From the NCBI GenBank assembly GCA_041874725.1, contig CP097466.1:1054001-1118000 (forward strand): 64,000 nucleotides of DNA, written 5' to 3'. Positions 52,081-61,925 of this stretch are shown here, in pieces (the first letter of the stretch is position 1; each line of letters opens with the position of its first letter). Position numbers and translations under genes: made by a program. The notes below the pieces were generated by a model that was not told the DNA's origin, did not search any database, and saw nothing but the letters and a program-made list of their open reading frames with translations. The DNA is from Duganella sp. BuS-21. GTDB taxonomy: Bacteria; Pseudomonadota; Gammaproteobacteria; Burkholderiales; Burkholderiaceae_D.

Positions 52081-54639
52081 CTACGAGCTTGCGCCGCGCA
52101 GACGCGCGAACAGGCGCTCGACATCGAGCTCCTGGATCAGCAAGCGGCCGCCGTTGGCCTGGATCAGGCGCGGCGCCAGGGCGTCCTCGCCGCCGCCCAG
52201 CGGCGAGGCGGTCAGGTCGGCGGCGTCGAATTGCTGCACCGCATGCAGCTCGTCGACCAGCAGGCCGATGGTGGCCTGGCCCTGGCGCACCAGCATCACC
52301 TGGCTGTTGTCGCCGGCCACGGCGGCGCGGCCCACCGTCAACTGCGCCAGGTCGAACACCCAGACGAAATGCTGGTGGCCGCCGGCCAGGGCCACGTCCA
52401 GCATGCCGAGGCGGGCCGCCGCCGCTGCGCCGGCGCCGCTGCTGCTGCTGGTGCGCTGCACCTTGGCGAACGGTACCGCTTCCTGGATGTGGGAAGCGCG
52501 CAGCGCCATCAGCGCGCCGCCGGCGCTGAAGATGGCGTAGTCCGGGCCGCTGTCGCGCAGCCGCTCGATGCGCACGCCGGCCGGCGCCGGCAGGCTGTCG
52601 CGCAGCGGTCCGAAGGCTTGCAGCAGTACGGCGATCACCGGCTGCTCGACGCCGTCGGCGGCGCGGAATTCGCGGTAGCCGGCGGCGCGGGTGCAGGCGG
52701 CGATCACGTACTGGCCGTCGTGACGCAGGATGCGCGTGACGCTCGGCGCGTCGCTGCCGGCGGCGCTGGCGGTTTGTTCGAACAGGCCGTCGCCCAGTTG
52801 CAGCAGGTCTCCCGGCGCGCAGGCGGCGTCGGTGCTGGCCAGCACGCGGCCATCCGGCGTGACGAAGCAGGCGCGCAGATTGAGGCGGCCGGCCACGCCG
52901 CTGTTGAGCATATTGCGCAGCTCGGGCTCGGCGTCGAATACGATGCCGATGCCGCCCATCACGTTGGCGGTTTGCTCCGGATGGCGGATCGCCGCGTGGT
53001 AGATGAAGGTGTGGCGGCCGTGGTACAGCGGCGACGGCGCGAACGGCTGCGGATAGTGATCGAGTTCGCTGCGCAGGGCCAGCACCCGGGCCAGCGTCTC
53101 GGCGGCTACGCTGGTGCCCACCGCCTGCTGGTCGCCGCTACTGGCGATGATGCGGCCGCTGCGGTCATAGACGAACAGGCGCGCGTACACCGTGTACAGG
53201 CGGTTGATGTGGCGCAGCACGGCGGCGATGTCCGCATGCTGCTGTGCCGACGGCTGCGCCAGCCCGCGCCGCAACTGGGCCGACAGCGCCCACCAGCGGC
53301 AGTCGTTGGCGCGCTCGTACAGATTGCGGTCGAGCATGTCGACCAGCAACTGCGAGGTCAGTCCCGCTTCGCTCAGGCTGGAGGCCAGCACGGTCTGGTA
53401 CAGGTCGCGGATCGAGTGCGAGAACAGGGCGTCGCTGCGCTCGCCCGTTTCGGTGATCTGGTCGAGCACGGTATTGAGTTTGTTGGTTCCGCCTTGGCCG
53501 CCATCGTTGGCGGCGCTGGTGACCTTGCCGTTCCAGACGATGCGCTCGATGGTGCGGGTGGTGCGCGTGACGGAATTCATCAGCTCGTGCAGCGCCGGGC
53601 TGAACGCTTGCGCGTGCGAGAGCAGGCCCTGCATCAGCGCCGGCTCGACCTCGGCCAGCGCTTGGTCGTCGCCGGCGCGGAAGGCCAGGTCGACCGGCAC
53701 CATCAGCTGCGCCTTCCAGCCGGCCGGGCCGGGATAGCCCTGGTAGCCGGCCGAAGCGAAGGTGCGCACCAGGTACTCGCGGCCGCCGAACATCAGCAGG
53801 CGCGGTTCGCCGCCGGGGTTGACCGGCACCCGCGCGCCGGCCGGTATCCAGAGCGGATCGGCGCTGCTGATGACGCCATCCTGGGCGTCGAGCAGCAGCA
53901 TGTTGGCGCGTTGCGACGGGTCGCGGTAGGCGGCGAAGATGGCGTCCATCTCCTGCTCGAAGTTGAAGCACAGGCACAGCACGCCGGCCGGGGCGCCGGT
54001 GTCTGGATGCAGCATGCGGTGCGAGTACACCAGCGCGCGCGATTTGCCGGGGCGCAGGTCGGTGGCGCGGAAGGTTTCCAGATAGCCGTCGGCATCCAGC
54101 GTCTGCGCCAGCAGCGGATCTCGGCTATGCGTCAGCGGCGTGGCCGGGTCGGCCTGCACCAGCACGTGGCCGGCCGTGTCGAGCAGCACGATCTCGTCGT
54201 AGACGGTGTACTTGTCGCGGTAGTCGGACAGGCGCCGGCGCGCGGCGTCGCGGGCCGGTAAGCTGTCGTCGAGGCCGGCCACGAAGCGGCACAGCTCGAC
54301 GTCGGTGGCGAGGAAGCCGACATCGGCGGTGCGTTCGAACAGGTTGCGCACCAGGATGTCGATGGCGTAGCGCGCCTGGGTGCCGAGTTCGGCCAGCACC
54401 TGGCGCACCTTCTCCTGCACCAGATTGGCGACCAGCGCCTGTTCCAGATGCGCGAAACCGGTGCGCGTGGCCACCATGGCCGGCAACAGCAGACGCGCTT
54501 CGGCAGGGCAATTCATTTTGGCGGACGACTCGATCAGTCGCCACATTTGGTTCAATTCCCGCAGGGATAGTTCGCAGCGGGCAACGTCGGGCATATGGGG
54601 TAGGAACATGCCAGCGTTGGCTACTTGGTAAGTGCTCAT
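52081..54639 (-). CDS. soluble double cache-sensor protein with C-terminal CheW domain
   Basis: An 852-aa protein with no signal peptide and no evident membrane segment. Two homologous modules each begin with a similar helix: LVRNLFERTADVGFL at 96-110 and MLDRNLYERANDC at 435-447. Each is followed by a PAS-like cache fold (YDEIVLLDTAGHVLVQADP; YARLFVYDRSGRIIASSGDQ). The last 150-160 residues are a CheW-like domain (YAIFSAGGALMALRASHIQEAVPF; VFDLAQLTVGR; GLLVDELHAVQQFD). CheW domains bind CheA and receptors. The protein may feed a metabolite signal directly to a chemotaxis kinase. No other che gene is nearby. Confidence 0.8.
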   Translation of the reverse strand: MSTYQVANAGMFLPHMPDVARCELSLRELNQMWRLIESSAKMNCPAEARLLLPAMVATRTGFAHLEQALVANLVQEKVRQVLAELGTQARYAIDILVRNLFERTADVGFLATDVELCRFVAGLDDSLPARDAARRRLSDYRDKYTVYDEIVLLDTAGHVLVQADPATPLTHSRDPLLAQTLDADGYLETFRATDLRPGKSRALVYSHRMLHPDTGAPAGVLCLCFNFEQEMDAIFAAYRDPSQRANMLLLDAQDGVISSADPLWIPAGARVPVNPGGEPRLLMFGGREYLVRTFASAGYQGYPGPAGWKAQLMVPVDLAFRAGDDQALAEVEPALMQGLLSHAQAFSPALHELMNSVTRTTRTIERIVWNGKVTSAANDGGQGGTNKLNTVLDQITETGERSDALFSHSIRDLYQTVLASSLSEAGLTSQLLVDMLDRNLYERANDCRWWALSAQLRRGLAQPSAQQHADIAAVLRHINRLYTVYARLFVYDRSGRIIASSGDQQAVGTSVAAETLARVLALRSELDHYPQPFAPSPLYHGRHTFIYHAAIRHPEQTANVMGGIGIVFDAEPELRNMLNSGVAGRLNLRACFVTPDGRVLASTDAACAPGDLLQLGDGLFEQTASAAGSDAPSVTRILRHDGQYVIAACTRAAGYREFRAADGVEQPVIAVLLQAFGPLRDSLPAPAGVRIERLRDSGPDYAIFSAGGALMALRASHIQEAVPFAKVQRTSSSSGAGAAAAARLGMLDVALAGGHQHFVWVFDLAQLTVGRAAVAGDNSQVMLVRQGQATIGLLVDELHAVQQFDAADLTASPLGGGEDALAPRLIQANGGRLLIQELDVERLFARLRGASS

Positions 54640-54705
54640 CGCTCGTTTTCGCTAAAACAAAGTGTTTAAGCAAGTCATGTGCCATGGGAAATATTGCCGT
54701 TCATG

Positions 54706-54730
54706 AAAAACGCCGCCCTTGGGCGGCGCT
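54706..54730 (-). terminator. rho-independent terminator downstream of psiF
   Basis: On the - strand, GCGCCGCCC with loop AA pairs with GGGCGGCG and is followed by five T. It lies 18 bases after the psiF stop and insulates the CheW-domain gene downstream. Confidence 0.85.
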
Positions 54731-54747
54731 GTCGACGGCGAGATGCT

Positions 54748-55041
54748 TCAGCCGGCGGGCTTGTTGCTCAGGCATTCCTTCATGAAGGCCTTGCGCTCAT
54801 CGCCTTTTTTGCCGGTGGCGTCCGCATTACATTGCTTCATCTTGTCCTGCTGCGTCATCTTCGGCGCTGCGGCCGGCTTGGCAGTCAGGCACTCCTTCAT
54901 GAAGGCCTTGCGCTCGTCGCCTTTCTTGCCGGCGGCGTCGACGTTACAGGTTTTCATCTTGCTCTGCTGCGCGGTCGGTTCGGCTGCGAACACGGCCCCG
55001 CAAAGGGAAAGCATCAGGCTGGCTACGAACAATTTTTTCAT
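54748..55041 (-). CDS. psiF: PsiF-repeat family exported protein
   Basis: A 97-aa protein with a signal peptide (MKKLFVASLMLSLCGAVFA) and two PsiF repeats. The repeats share the pattern QQxKMKxCNxDAxGKKGDERKAFMKECL and start near residues 24 and 65. Each repeat holds two Cys. In Escherichia coli psiF is phosphate-starvation induced; here no Pho box was recognised in the 58-bp gap upstream, so PhoB control is not supported. Function of the family is unknown. A terminator follows the gene. Confidence 0.85.
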   Translation of the reverse strand: MKKLFVASLMLSLCGAVFAAEPTAQQSKMKTCNVDAAGKKGDERKAFMKECLTAKPAAAPKMTQQDKMKQCNADATGKKGDERKAFMKECLSNKPAG

Positions 55042-55099
55042 GGTTACTCCAATGGGTTGGACAACAGTTTCACTATACGGCTTTGTCCGGCCACCGTCA

Positions 55100-58000
55100 C
55101 TAGCCTCCGTAGACGGTGTACTCGAAGCCGTTGCCGATCTTGCCGATCAGGGCGGCCTGGTTCTCGGCGCTTTCGCTGAACGAGGCCAGCACGCCGGCGC
55201 GGCTGACGCCGTCGTGCATGGCGCCGAGCCAGTAATCCTTGCCGGCGGCGTCGGGATCGCGGTGCAGCACGTTGTTATAGAGCAGCGTGAGGAAAGCGTC
55301 GTCGTTCGGCGCACTGCCGTAGCGGTTGCTGAACTCCGTGCTGGCGATGAAGTCCTTGGCCGCCTGGTGCAGGCTGACGCCGTGGTCCATGGCGTTGATC
55401 CAATAGCCGAGGCCCGCGCTGTCAGGCGTGCGGTTGAAGGCGGCCTGGTAGAGCCGGTAGGCCTGGCCGCCATTGCCGTCGATGTCGAGCGCGTAGGCGC
55501 TGTCCCTGAATAACAGGCGCTCAACGCCGTCCAGCAGATCGGTGCCCGGAGTCGGGCCGAACGGGAATTTCACTTCCGTCTGGCTGCCGTTGCGCAGGAT
55601 GCGGAAGAAAAAGTCGTCTTCTTTGTAGAGCACGGTGTCGATGCCGGCGCCGCCGTGCAGCGTGGCGCCGTTGTGCGCGCCTACGAGGAGGTCGGCGCCA
55701 TCGGTGGCGGCCGCTGCCACCGGCGCGGTGGTGAAGGTGTAGCCCTGCAGGCCGGCGAACTGGTGGCCGGCCGCGTCGACAATCGCGCCAGCCGCGATGT
55801 TGAGCTTGTAGGTTTCGCCGGGCGCGAGGGTAAACGATGGATTGATCGACAGGTGGGCGGTCAGTGGATTGTCGGACGAAAACCAGCCAACGCCCAATTG
55901 CTGGCCGCTTGCGTCGAACAGCTTGATGCCGCTGTCATTGACGACGCGCACCTGCTGGTTGAAATCGAGCACGATGTTGTCGCTGACCAGATGCAGGCCG
56001 GGGGCGCTGGACGCCGATCCCTGTAGCTGCGGGGCCGAGCTGATCGTTGTTGCCTGCAGCGCGTAACTGCCGATGGCGTAGATGCTGGCGGACGGCGCGC
56101 CGACCGCGAGGTAATAGTCGCCGCTTTCTGTGGCGGTATAGCCCAGTGTCGTGCCGCTGCGTCCCAAGCCGTCGTAGATCTGGGCGCCATTGGCAGCGTA
56201 CAGCTTCAGGCCCGCACTGTTGCCGGGTAAGGTACCCTGGCCGTCGCCCTTGTCCAATAGATCGAACTGATAGGACTGCCCCGCCGTCAGCGTCAGCTTG
56301 ACCATGTCGATGTCGTCCGCATAGCCGAGCATGCCGCGCAGCGCGCCGCCGATGGGCAGCACCGCCGTGGTGTTGCGGTTGCCGACGTAGTCGTCGGCGC
56401 CCAGCGAGGTCGCGCTCAACTGGTAGCCGACCGCCGGATTGCCGTAGCGCTCGTTTACCTTGAGGTACAGCTCACCGTCCTTGCTGGCGGTGTAGAGCAG
56501 TGATTCGCCGCCACTGGTGCCGCTGTTGCCGCTCACCCTGCGCAGGTAGACAGTGCCGCCGCTGTCGGACGCGGTCAGATTGACGTCCGGCCATTGGCCG
56601 GCCTGCAGCGCGCTGGCGCTGAACTGGATCGCATAGGTATGCCCGGCGGTCACGCTTACCTGGTACATATCGGCATCGCTGCTGACCTCCAGTACGCCTT
56701 TGGCAGGCACGCTGTCGGCCAGAAGCGCGGCGTCGGCGGCCGTGTCGCCGACGAGGTCGCGGGGGACGCCGCTGGCGCTCAGCTGGTATTTGAAGTTGGT
56801 TGGATAGCCGTAGGTGGAGGCGATCTCCACGTAGTAAGTGCCGGCCTGCTCTGCGGTGTAGGCCAGCAAGGATGCTGAACCGCCGGTGCTGCTGGTGACG
56901 GTGGATAGCACCTGGCCCTGCGCATTGAGAATGTTGAGCTTAATCGTCTGTTCCAGGTAGCCGGACGCTGGCGCAGTATCGGTCGGCGCCTTCTGCAACG
57001 CGATCGCATAGGTGTCGCCGGCACCCATCTCGAGCGCGAACCAGTCGCGGTCGCCGCCGCCTGTCTCCAGGGTACCGGTGACGCTGGCGCCGAGCGCCAG
57101 GCGGCCGGCCTTGGCGCTGTTGGCGCCCCAGTCGTCGACGGCCTCGACCGGCGTGAGCTGATAGTGCGCGGCGCCGTTGGCGCTGATGCTGGCGTAGTAG
57201 TAGCCGGTGGTCGATGGCGTGTAGGTGTACTCCGAGCCGCCGCCGTTGATGTTGCCCAGCTTGACGCCATCGGCGCCGGATAGGTTGAGACTGCTCAGTA
57301 GCTGGGTTTCACCGGCGTCGGGACGCAGCTGCAGCGCGTACGTGGTGCCGGCCAACAGCAGCAGCTTGACCACGTCGGCGTCGCCCTTATAGGTGTTGAC
57401 GCCGTGGATGGTGGCGCCGAGGGCCACCGCCGTGGCCTTGTCCGGCGTGTTGCCGAAATCATCAACCACGCCGGCGCTGGCGCTCAGTGTGTAAGCGCGG
57501 TGCAGCGTCAGGCTGGCGTTGCTGGAGTTGACCAGCACCGAATAGGTGCCGCTGGCGGCGGCGGTGAATCCGAAAGTGCGCGGGTCGCCGTTGTAGTACT
57601 GCTCGCCGAGGCGGTCGATGACTTTACCGGCCTCGTCATAGAGCTCGCATTCCAGCGTACGCAGGTCGATTGCGCTGCCGGTCAGTTGCAGCGTGTAGAT
57701 CTTCCCGGCCTCGACTTCGATGATGAAGCGGTCGCTGTCGGCGGCGTACTGGATTTCGCCGCTGATCGAATCACCTGGCCGCAGCACGCCTGGTGAGGCT
57801 TGGTTCTGCGAATAGTCGTCGTTGAGCAGCGTCGCTTTCAAGTTATAGACACCGGGTGCGTAGCCGCTGACGGCGACGAAGTAATCGCCAGCCGTGGCCG
57901 GTTCAAGTATGGTGCTGTCCAGGGCCTTGCCGCTGGCGTCGTAGAGCTGGAAGCCGGTGACCGAAGTGGTGGCGCCATCCTTCGGCAGGTTGAAACCGTA

Positions 58001-58483
58001 GTGCTGGCCCGCTTCGACGTGGATCTTGTACCAGTCCGAGTCGCCCGCCACTTCAAACTCGCCGCGCAAGGCTTCGCCTACCGTCAGCACGCCGGTGGTG
58101 TGGATGTTGCTGGCGATCGGATCGGGCGGCTTGATGGCCCCGCTCAGGGTATAGCCGCCGGTGGCGCCGTACCAGAAATGTACGCTCAGGTAGTATTGGC
58201 CGCTGGTGGCGGGCGTAAACTCGAACGCCGGTCCGGCGCGGAGATCGAAACCCTCGGCCTGAGCCAGGAGGGCGTTGGCGTCGCTGAGAAGCAGGCCCAT
58301 GTTTCCAGCGACGTTGATGTAGGGATTGCTGTCGGCCAGTGAGAACGCATAGCTCACGCCCGCCTGCAGCCAGACCTTGATCATGTCCTGATCGTAGCTG
58401 TAGTCGAGCTTGCCGTTGATGGCGTCGCCGATGACCAGTTCGCCAGTGGTGGAGGAGTTGTCGCTATAGTCGTCGTCGGGCAT
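55100..58483 (-). CDS. large DUF4214 secreted protein with PPC-like repeats
   Basis: A 1127-aa protein from ATG 58483 (MPDDDYSDNSSTTG, a typical family start); a GTG at 58543 would add 20 residues but is less typical. It consists of seven or more tandem pre-peptidase-C-like repeats of about 100-120 residues, each with a DDY/DDF start and a GxYxLxV-type strand. A beta-sandwich follows, then a C-terminal DUF4214 region (YRLYQAAFNRTPDSAGLGYWI; LYNNVLHRDPDAAGKDYW). There is no N-terminal signal, so type I secretion by a C-terminal signal is expected. No ABC exporter is adjacent. A surface or matrix role is inferred. Confidence 0.8.
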   Translation of the reverse strand: MPDDDYSDNSSTTGELVIGDAINGKLDYSYDQDMIKVWLQAGVSYAFSLADSNPYINVAGNMGLLLSDANALLAQAEGFDLRAGPAFEFTPATSGQYYLSVHFWYGATGGYTLSGAIKPPDPIASNIHTTGVLTVGEALRGEFEVAGDSDWYKIHVEAGQHYGFNLPKDGATTSVTGFQLYDASGKALDSTILEPATAGDYFVAVSGYAPGVYNLKATLLNDDYSQNQASPGVLRPGDSISGEIQYAADSDRFIIEVEAGKIYTLQLTGSAIDLRTLECELYDEAGKVIDRLGEQYYNGDPRTFGFTAAASGTYSVLVNSSNASLTLHRAYTLSASAGVVDDFGNTPDKATAVALGATIHGVNTYKGDADVVKLLLLAGTTYALQLRPDAGETQLLSSLNLSGADGVKLGNINGGGSEYTYTPSTTGYYYASISANGAAHYQLTPVEAVDDWGANSAKAGRLALGASVTGTLETGGGDRDWFALEMGAGDTYAIALQKAPTDTAPASGYLEQTIKLNILNAQGQVLSTVTSSTGGSASLLAYTAEQAGTYYVEIASTYGYPTNFKYQLSASGVPRDLVGDTAADAALLADSVPAKGVLEVSSDADMYQVSVTAGHTYAIQFSASALQAGQWPDVNLTASDSGGTVYLRRVSGNSGTSGGESLLYTASKDGELYLKVNERYGNPAVGYQLSATSLGADDYVGNRNTTAVLPIGGALRGMLGYADDIDMVKLTLTAGQSYQFDLLDKGDGQGTLPGNSAGLKLYAANGAQIYDGLGRSGTTLGYTATESGDYYLAVGAPSASIYAIGSYALQATTISSAPQLQGSASSAPGLHLVSDNIVLDFNQQVRVVNDSGIKLFDASGQQLGVGWFSSDNPLTAHLSINPSFTLAPGETYKLNIAAGAIVDAAGHQFAGLQGYTFTTAPVAAAATDGADLLVGAHNGATLHGGAGIDTVLYKEDDFFFRILRNGSQTEVKFPFGPTPGTDLLDGVERLLFRDSAYALDIDGNGGQAYRLYQAAFNRTPDSAGLGYWINAMDHGVSLHQAAKDFIASTEFSNRYGSAPNDDAFLTLLYNNVLHRDPDAAGKDYWLGAMHDGVSRAGVLASFSESAENQAALIGKIGNGFEYTVYGG

Positions 58484-58599
58484 GGCGGCTGGGGGAGATG
58501 TGGGAGCCGCAGCATAGCATTGTTGCTTAGCTGGAAAACTCACACATCGTCACACCTACCCCGCGTGCTTTTGCCTCGACGCCAGCTTTGCTAATTAAG

Positions 58600-58645
58600 G
58601 GGCGGACCCCGTGGGTCCGACCCTGCGTGGCCGTGCGGGGTGGCG
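58600..58645 (+). repeat. partial relative of the dispersed GC-rich repeat
   Basis: GGGGCGGACCCCGTGGGTCC followed by GACCCTG and GTGCGGGG. It resembles the palindrome plus the start of the copy at 23171-23219, but the match is shorter and interrupted. It fills the gap between the DUF4214 gene and the pullulanase stop. Confidence 0.45.
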
Positions 58646-58646
58646 G

Positions 58647-61600
58647 CTAGTCATCCTTCTCCACCAGCACCGCCGTGGTGCGCGGCGGGATGGTGAAGCT
58701 GCCGCTGGCGCTGGCGTAGCTGGCGCCATCGAGCTTGCGCTGCAGCTTGTGCCCGGCCAGCTTGCGGCCGGCCAGTTCCGGCACCACCACCGTCTGCGCC
58801 GTCTTGGTCACGTTGAACAGCGTCACCACCGACTTGTACTTTGCGTCCGCATAGCCACGCCCGTCGATGCTCATCACGATCACGCCCGGCACCTGCGCCG
58901 GTCCGGTGTTGTGGAAGCGCAGGCGTTCGCTGACGTCCTGCGCCGTGCGCAGGCGGAACAGGCTGCTGTCCTGGCGGATCGCCAGCAGCTCGTGCATGGC
59001 GTTGCGCGCGGTGATGATGGCGCGGCTGTCCGGCTTGATCAGCGGATTGGCCAGGATCGGCGCCATCAGCGGCCAGTTGGCCTGGTTGACCGCCGCCAGC
59101 GGCAGGCCGACGCCGAAGTTGTTCGACTGGTAGCTGTAGTCCAGCTTGTTGAACCAGTCGCCGGCGTCATAACTGTCGCGGTCCATCGACTTCGAACGCA
59201 GGATTTCCTGGCCCGCGTGCAGGAAGGGCAGGCCCTGCGACAGCACGGTGAACGCGGCGCCCAGGTTCTGTACGCGCACGCGGTCCGCTGCGCTGGTGTT
59301 CGGCGGCAGTTTGTAGGCGTTGAGGTCGAACAAGGTCTGGTTGTCGTGCGCCTCGACATAGTTGATGGTCTCCGACGGCTGCGCCGCGAAGCCGGCCTGC
59401 TGGCCGAAGTAGTCGATCTCCGAGTTTTTGCGCTGCACGCCGAAACGGTCGGTGAAGCGGTAGTCGCGCAAGGTGCCGGACAGCGCCACCTTGGCCAGGT
59501 CGCCAAGGCGCAGCAGGTCGTCCTTGGTCTGCGTCGAGCGGCCGTTGGGGTCGTAGTAGACGCCGTTGATCAGGCCTTGCTGGGTGAGCAGGGCGTCGCC
59601 GCTGTCGCAGCAACCGCCGCCGCGCATGGTGTCGCGGATGCGGTCATTGAACGAGCCGATGCCGCTGCCGTACATATTGGCCTGGCGCGCCTGCACGAAG
59701 CGGATGTCGTTGGCCACGGCGCCGAAATTCCAGGCTTCGCCGTACAGGTAGATGTCGCGCCCGGCGGCCTGGTTGACCGCCGTTTGCAATTGCTGCATCA
59801 CCGCCAGCGGCGTGAAGCCCATGATGTCGAAGCGGAAGCCATCGACCCGGTAGTCGCGCGCCCAGGTGCTGGTGGAGTCGATCATCAGCTTGGCCATCAT
59901 GACGTTTTCTGCGGCGGTGTCGGCGCAGCAGCTGTCGTTGGTGATGCCGCCGCTGGCGTTCAGCCGGTAGTAGTAGGCCGGCACGATCTTGTCGAGCACC
60001 GACAGCGGTCCCTGCTGCGAGCTGCTGGTGTGGTTGTAGACCACGTCCATCACCACCCGCAGGCCTTGCTTGTGCAAGCCTTGCACCATGGCGCGGAATT
60101 CACGCACGCGCACCGCGCCGTCGGCGGCGTTGGACGAGTAGCTGCCTTCCGGCGCCGTGTAGTGCACCGGATCGTAGCCCCAGTTGAAGCAGTCTGTTCC
60201 GCGCGACGCTTCGACGGCGGCTTGCTGCTCGGTGCCGTTGGCGGCCGCGTTCGGCACCGCCGGCGTGCTGCAGCCGGTTTCGTTGATGCTGGCGATGTCG
60301 AACGCCGGCAGCAGGTGGATGTGGCTCAGGCCGGCCTTTTGCATGTCGCTCAAGTGGCGCATGCCACTCGAGTTGTCATCGGTGAAGGCCAGGTATTTGC
60401 CGCGATGGGCCGGCGGCACGCTGTTGTCGTTGACGCTGAAATCGCGGATGTGCAGCTCGTACAACGAGATGTCGGTGGCATGCGCGAGGCGCGGCAGCGG
60501 GTGGTGGTCCCAGCCGTCCGGCTTGAGCTCGCGGCTGTCGAGGTTGGCGACAAAGCTGCGCTGGCTGTTGGCGCTCAGGCTCAGCGAATACGGATCGGTC
60601 ACCGTGTTGTTGACCAGGGTGTTGTTGGCCCAGCGCGACAGCACCTGTACGTTGTAGGTGTAGTAGTAGCGGTTGACCCAGCTGGCGTCCGGCGCCGTGT
60701 AGCTCCACACGCCGCTGGCGGCATCCTTGCTCATGGCGCGCGTGGCGGTGGCGGCGCTGTCGGCGTCCGGGTACAGGTTGAGGCTGACCGACTTGGCGGT
60801 TGGCGCCCACACGCGGAAGGTCGGTGCGCCGTTGCGCGCATAGCTCAGGCCCAGCGTGGCGTTGCGGGCCGCGTCGGCAAACACGCTGTCGAGCATGCCG
60901 CCGGTCTGCAGCGAAGTCACCTGCACCAGCTTGCCCGCCGCATCGAACTGGGCGATGGCGAACTGGTGGCTGGCCTTGGCGGCGATGCCGTTGCTGTCGG
61001 CGTCCGACATGGCGAGCGCGGTGGCGCCGGCCAGGTGCGGGTACTTTTGCTGCAAGGCTGGGGGCAGGGCGGCCGCGCTGGTGAGCGCGATGCTGCCGTC
61101 GGCGCCGCTGATGCCATCGACGCCCGAGCCGAGGCCGCCATTGGCGGCGTAGTACAGCTTGTAGCTGGCACCGCTGCTCGGCACGCCGGGCCAGGCCAGG
61201 GTGGAGGCGCTGAGCCAGTGGGCGTTCGCGCTGTTGAGGTTGCCGAAGCTGATGGCCGGCTGGCTGTTGTAGACGGTGCAATCACCTTCCAGCAGCCAGA
61301 CTTCCTGGCCGGCGCTGGCGATGTTGCCGCTGAAGGCGGCGGACTGGTCGTTGCCGCAGTTTTTATTGCCGCTGCCGTCGGTGACCAGGAACCAGATCGC
61401 CGATTTACCGGTGTCGACCGGGATGTCGACGTAGCCGCCGAAGCTGTCGCTCTGCGTCATCATGAAGCGGCCGCTGATCCAGGCCGGGCTCGGGTTGACC
61501 GGGCCGTCCCAGGAATACACGCCCCACTGGGTGGCGTCGCCCTGGGTGCGGTGGAAGTGCATGCGGAGGTTGCCGGCCGCGACCGGGGCGGCGGCGATGG

Positions 61601-61754
61601 CGGCGGCGGGTCCACCCTGGATGCGGTTGCCGAGCGACTTGCCGGCCGGTGTCTCGACGGCGGTGTCGCTGCCGCCGCAAGCTGCCAGCACGGCAAGGGT
61701 GCCGGTGGCCAGGGCGAGTTTTAGCCCTGAAACTAAACTACAGTTGAGTTTCAT
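58647..61754 (-). CDS. pullulanase-type alpha-1,6-glucosidase lipoprotein (GH13)
   Basis: A 1035-aa debranching enzyme that cleaves alpha-1,6 links in pullulan or limit dextrins. The lipoprotein signal ends at Cys26 (VLAACGG). An N-terminal pullulanase-associated domain (LRMHFHRTQGDATQWGVYSWDGPV) and a CBM48-like module (APTFRVWAPTAKSVSLNLYPD) precede the GH13 barrel: Asp643 nucleophile in GFRFDIMG, Glu673 acid/base in LYGEAWN and Asp804 in EAHDNQTLFD. The YNHTSSSQQG motif is also present. The ATG at 61754 follows GGAGAC. The signal indicates an envelope-anchored enzyme. No other starch gene is adjacent. Confidence 0.93.
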   Translation of the reverse strand: MKLNCSLVSGLKLALATGTLAVLAACGGSDTAVETPAGKSLGNRIQGGPAAAIAAAPVAAGNLRMHFHRTQGDATQWGVYSWDGPVNPSPAWISGRFMMTQSDSFGGYVDIPVDTGKSAIWFLVTDGSGNKNCGNDQSAAFSGNIASAGQEVWLLEGDCTVYNSQPAISFGNLNSANAHWLSASTLAWPGVPSSGASYKLYYAANGGLGSGVDGISGADGSIALTSAAALPPALQQKYPHLAGATALAMSDADSNGIAAKASHQFAIAQFDAAGKLVQVTSLQTGGMLDSVFADAARNATLGLSYARNGAPTFRVWAPTAKSVSLNLYPDADSAATATRAMSKDAASGVWSYTAPDASWVNRYYYTYNVQVLSRWANNTLVNNTVTDPYSLSLSANSQRSFVANLDSRELKPDGWDHHPLPRLAHATDISLYELHIRDFSVNDNSVPPAHRGKYLAFTDDNSSGMRHLSDMQKAGLSHIHLLPAFDIASINETGCSTPAVPNAAANGTEQQAAVEASRGTDCFNWGYDPVHYTAPEGSYSSNAADGAVRVREFRAMVQGLHKQGLRVVMDVVYNHTSSSQQGPLSVLDKIVPAYYYRLNASGGITNDSCCADTAAENVMMAKLMIDSTSTWARDYRVDGFRFDIMGFTPLAVMQQLQTAVNQAAGRDIYLYGEAWNFGAVANDIRFVQARQANMYGSGIGSFNDRIRDTMRGGGCCDSGDALLTQQGLINGVYYDPNGRSTQTKDDLLRLGDLAKVALSGTLRDYRFTDRFGVQRKNSEIDYFGQQAGFAAQPSETINYVEAHDNQTLFDLNAYKLPPNTSAADRVRVQNLGAAFTVLSQGLPFLHAGQEILRSKSMDRDSYDAGDWFNKLDYSYQSNNFGVGLPLAAVNQANWPLMAPILANPLIKPDSRAIITARNAMHELLAIRQDSSLFRLRTAQDVSERLRFHNTGPAQVPGVIVMSIDGRGYADAKYKSVVTLFNVTKTAQTVVVPELAGRKLAGHKLQRKLDGASYASASGSFTIPPRTTAVLVEKDD

Positions 61755-61925
61755 ACGTGTCTCCGTGTTGTGTAGTGATTTAGCCTCCAGTTTCTGCAGA
61801 CTGGATGGATCTGTAATATTACTACTTAAAAAATAAGAAAATGCTAAATATTTTTCTGGAGTGTGGCGCGACTGGCACAAGGGTGTGACAATGGCTTTTC
61901 ACCTACTTTTTAAATGGAGCGTGTG

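Noticed and set aside
54748..55099. Pho box in front of psiF
   Set aside because: The 58-bp gap contains no pair of CTGTCAT-like 7-mers at 11-base spacing.
58484..58543. GTG start at 58543 for the DUF4214 protein
   Set aside because: The extra 20 residues are unlike family starts; the ATG at 58483 begins with the usual DDYSDNSSTTG-type sequence. The choice is not certain because neither start has a strong ribosome binding site.
58611..61724. Very long open frame on the + strand opposite the pullulanase gene (over 1000 codons)
   Set aside because: It is an antisense shadow produced by high GC at third positions. Its translation is low-complexity Ala/Gly/Arg/Val with no motifs, while the - strand frame has clear GH13 motifs.
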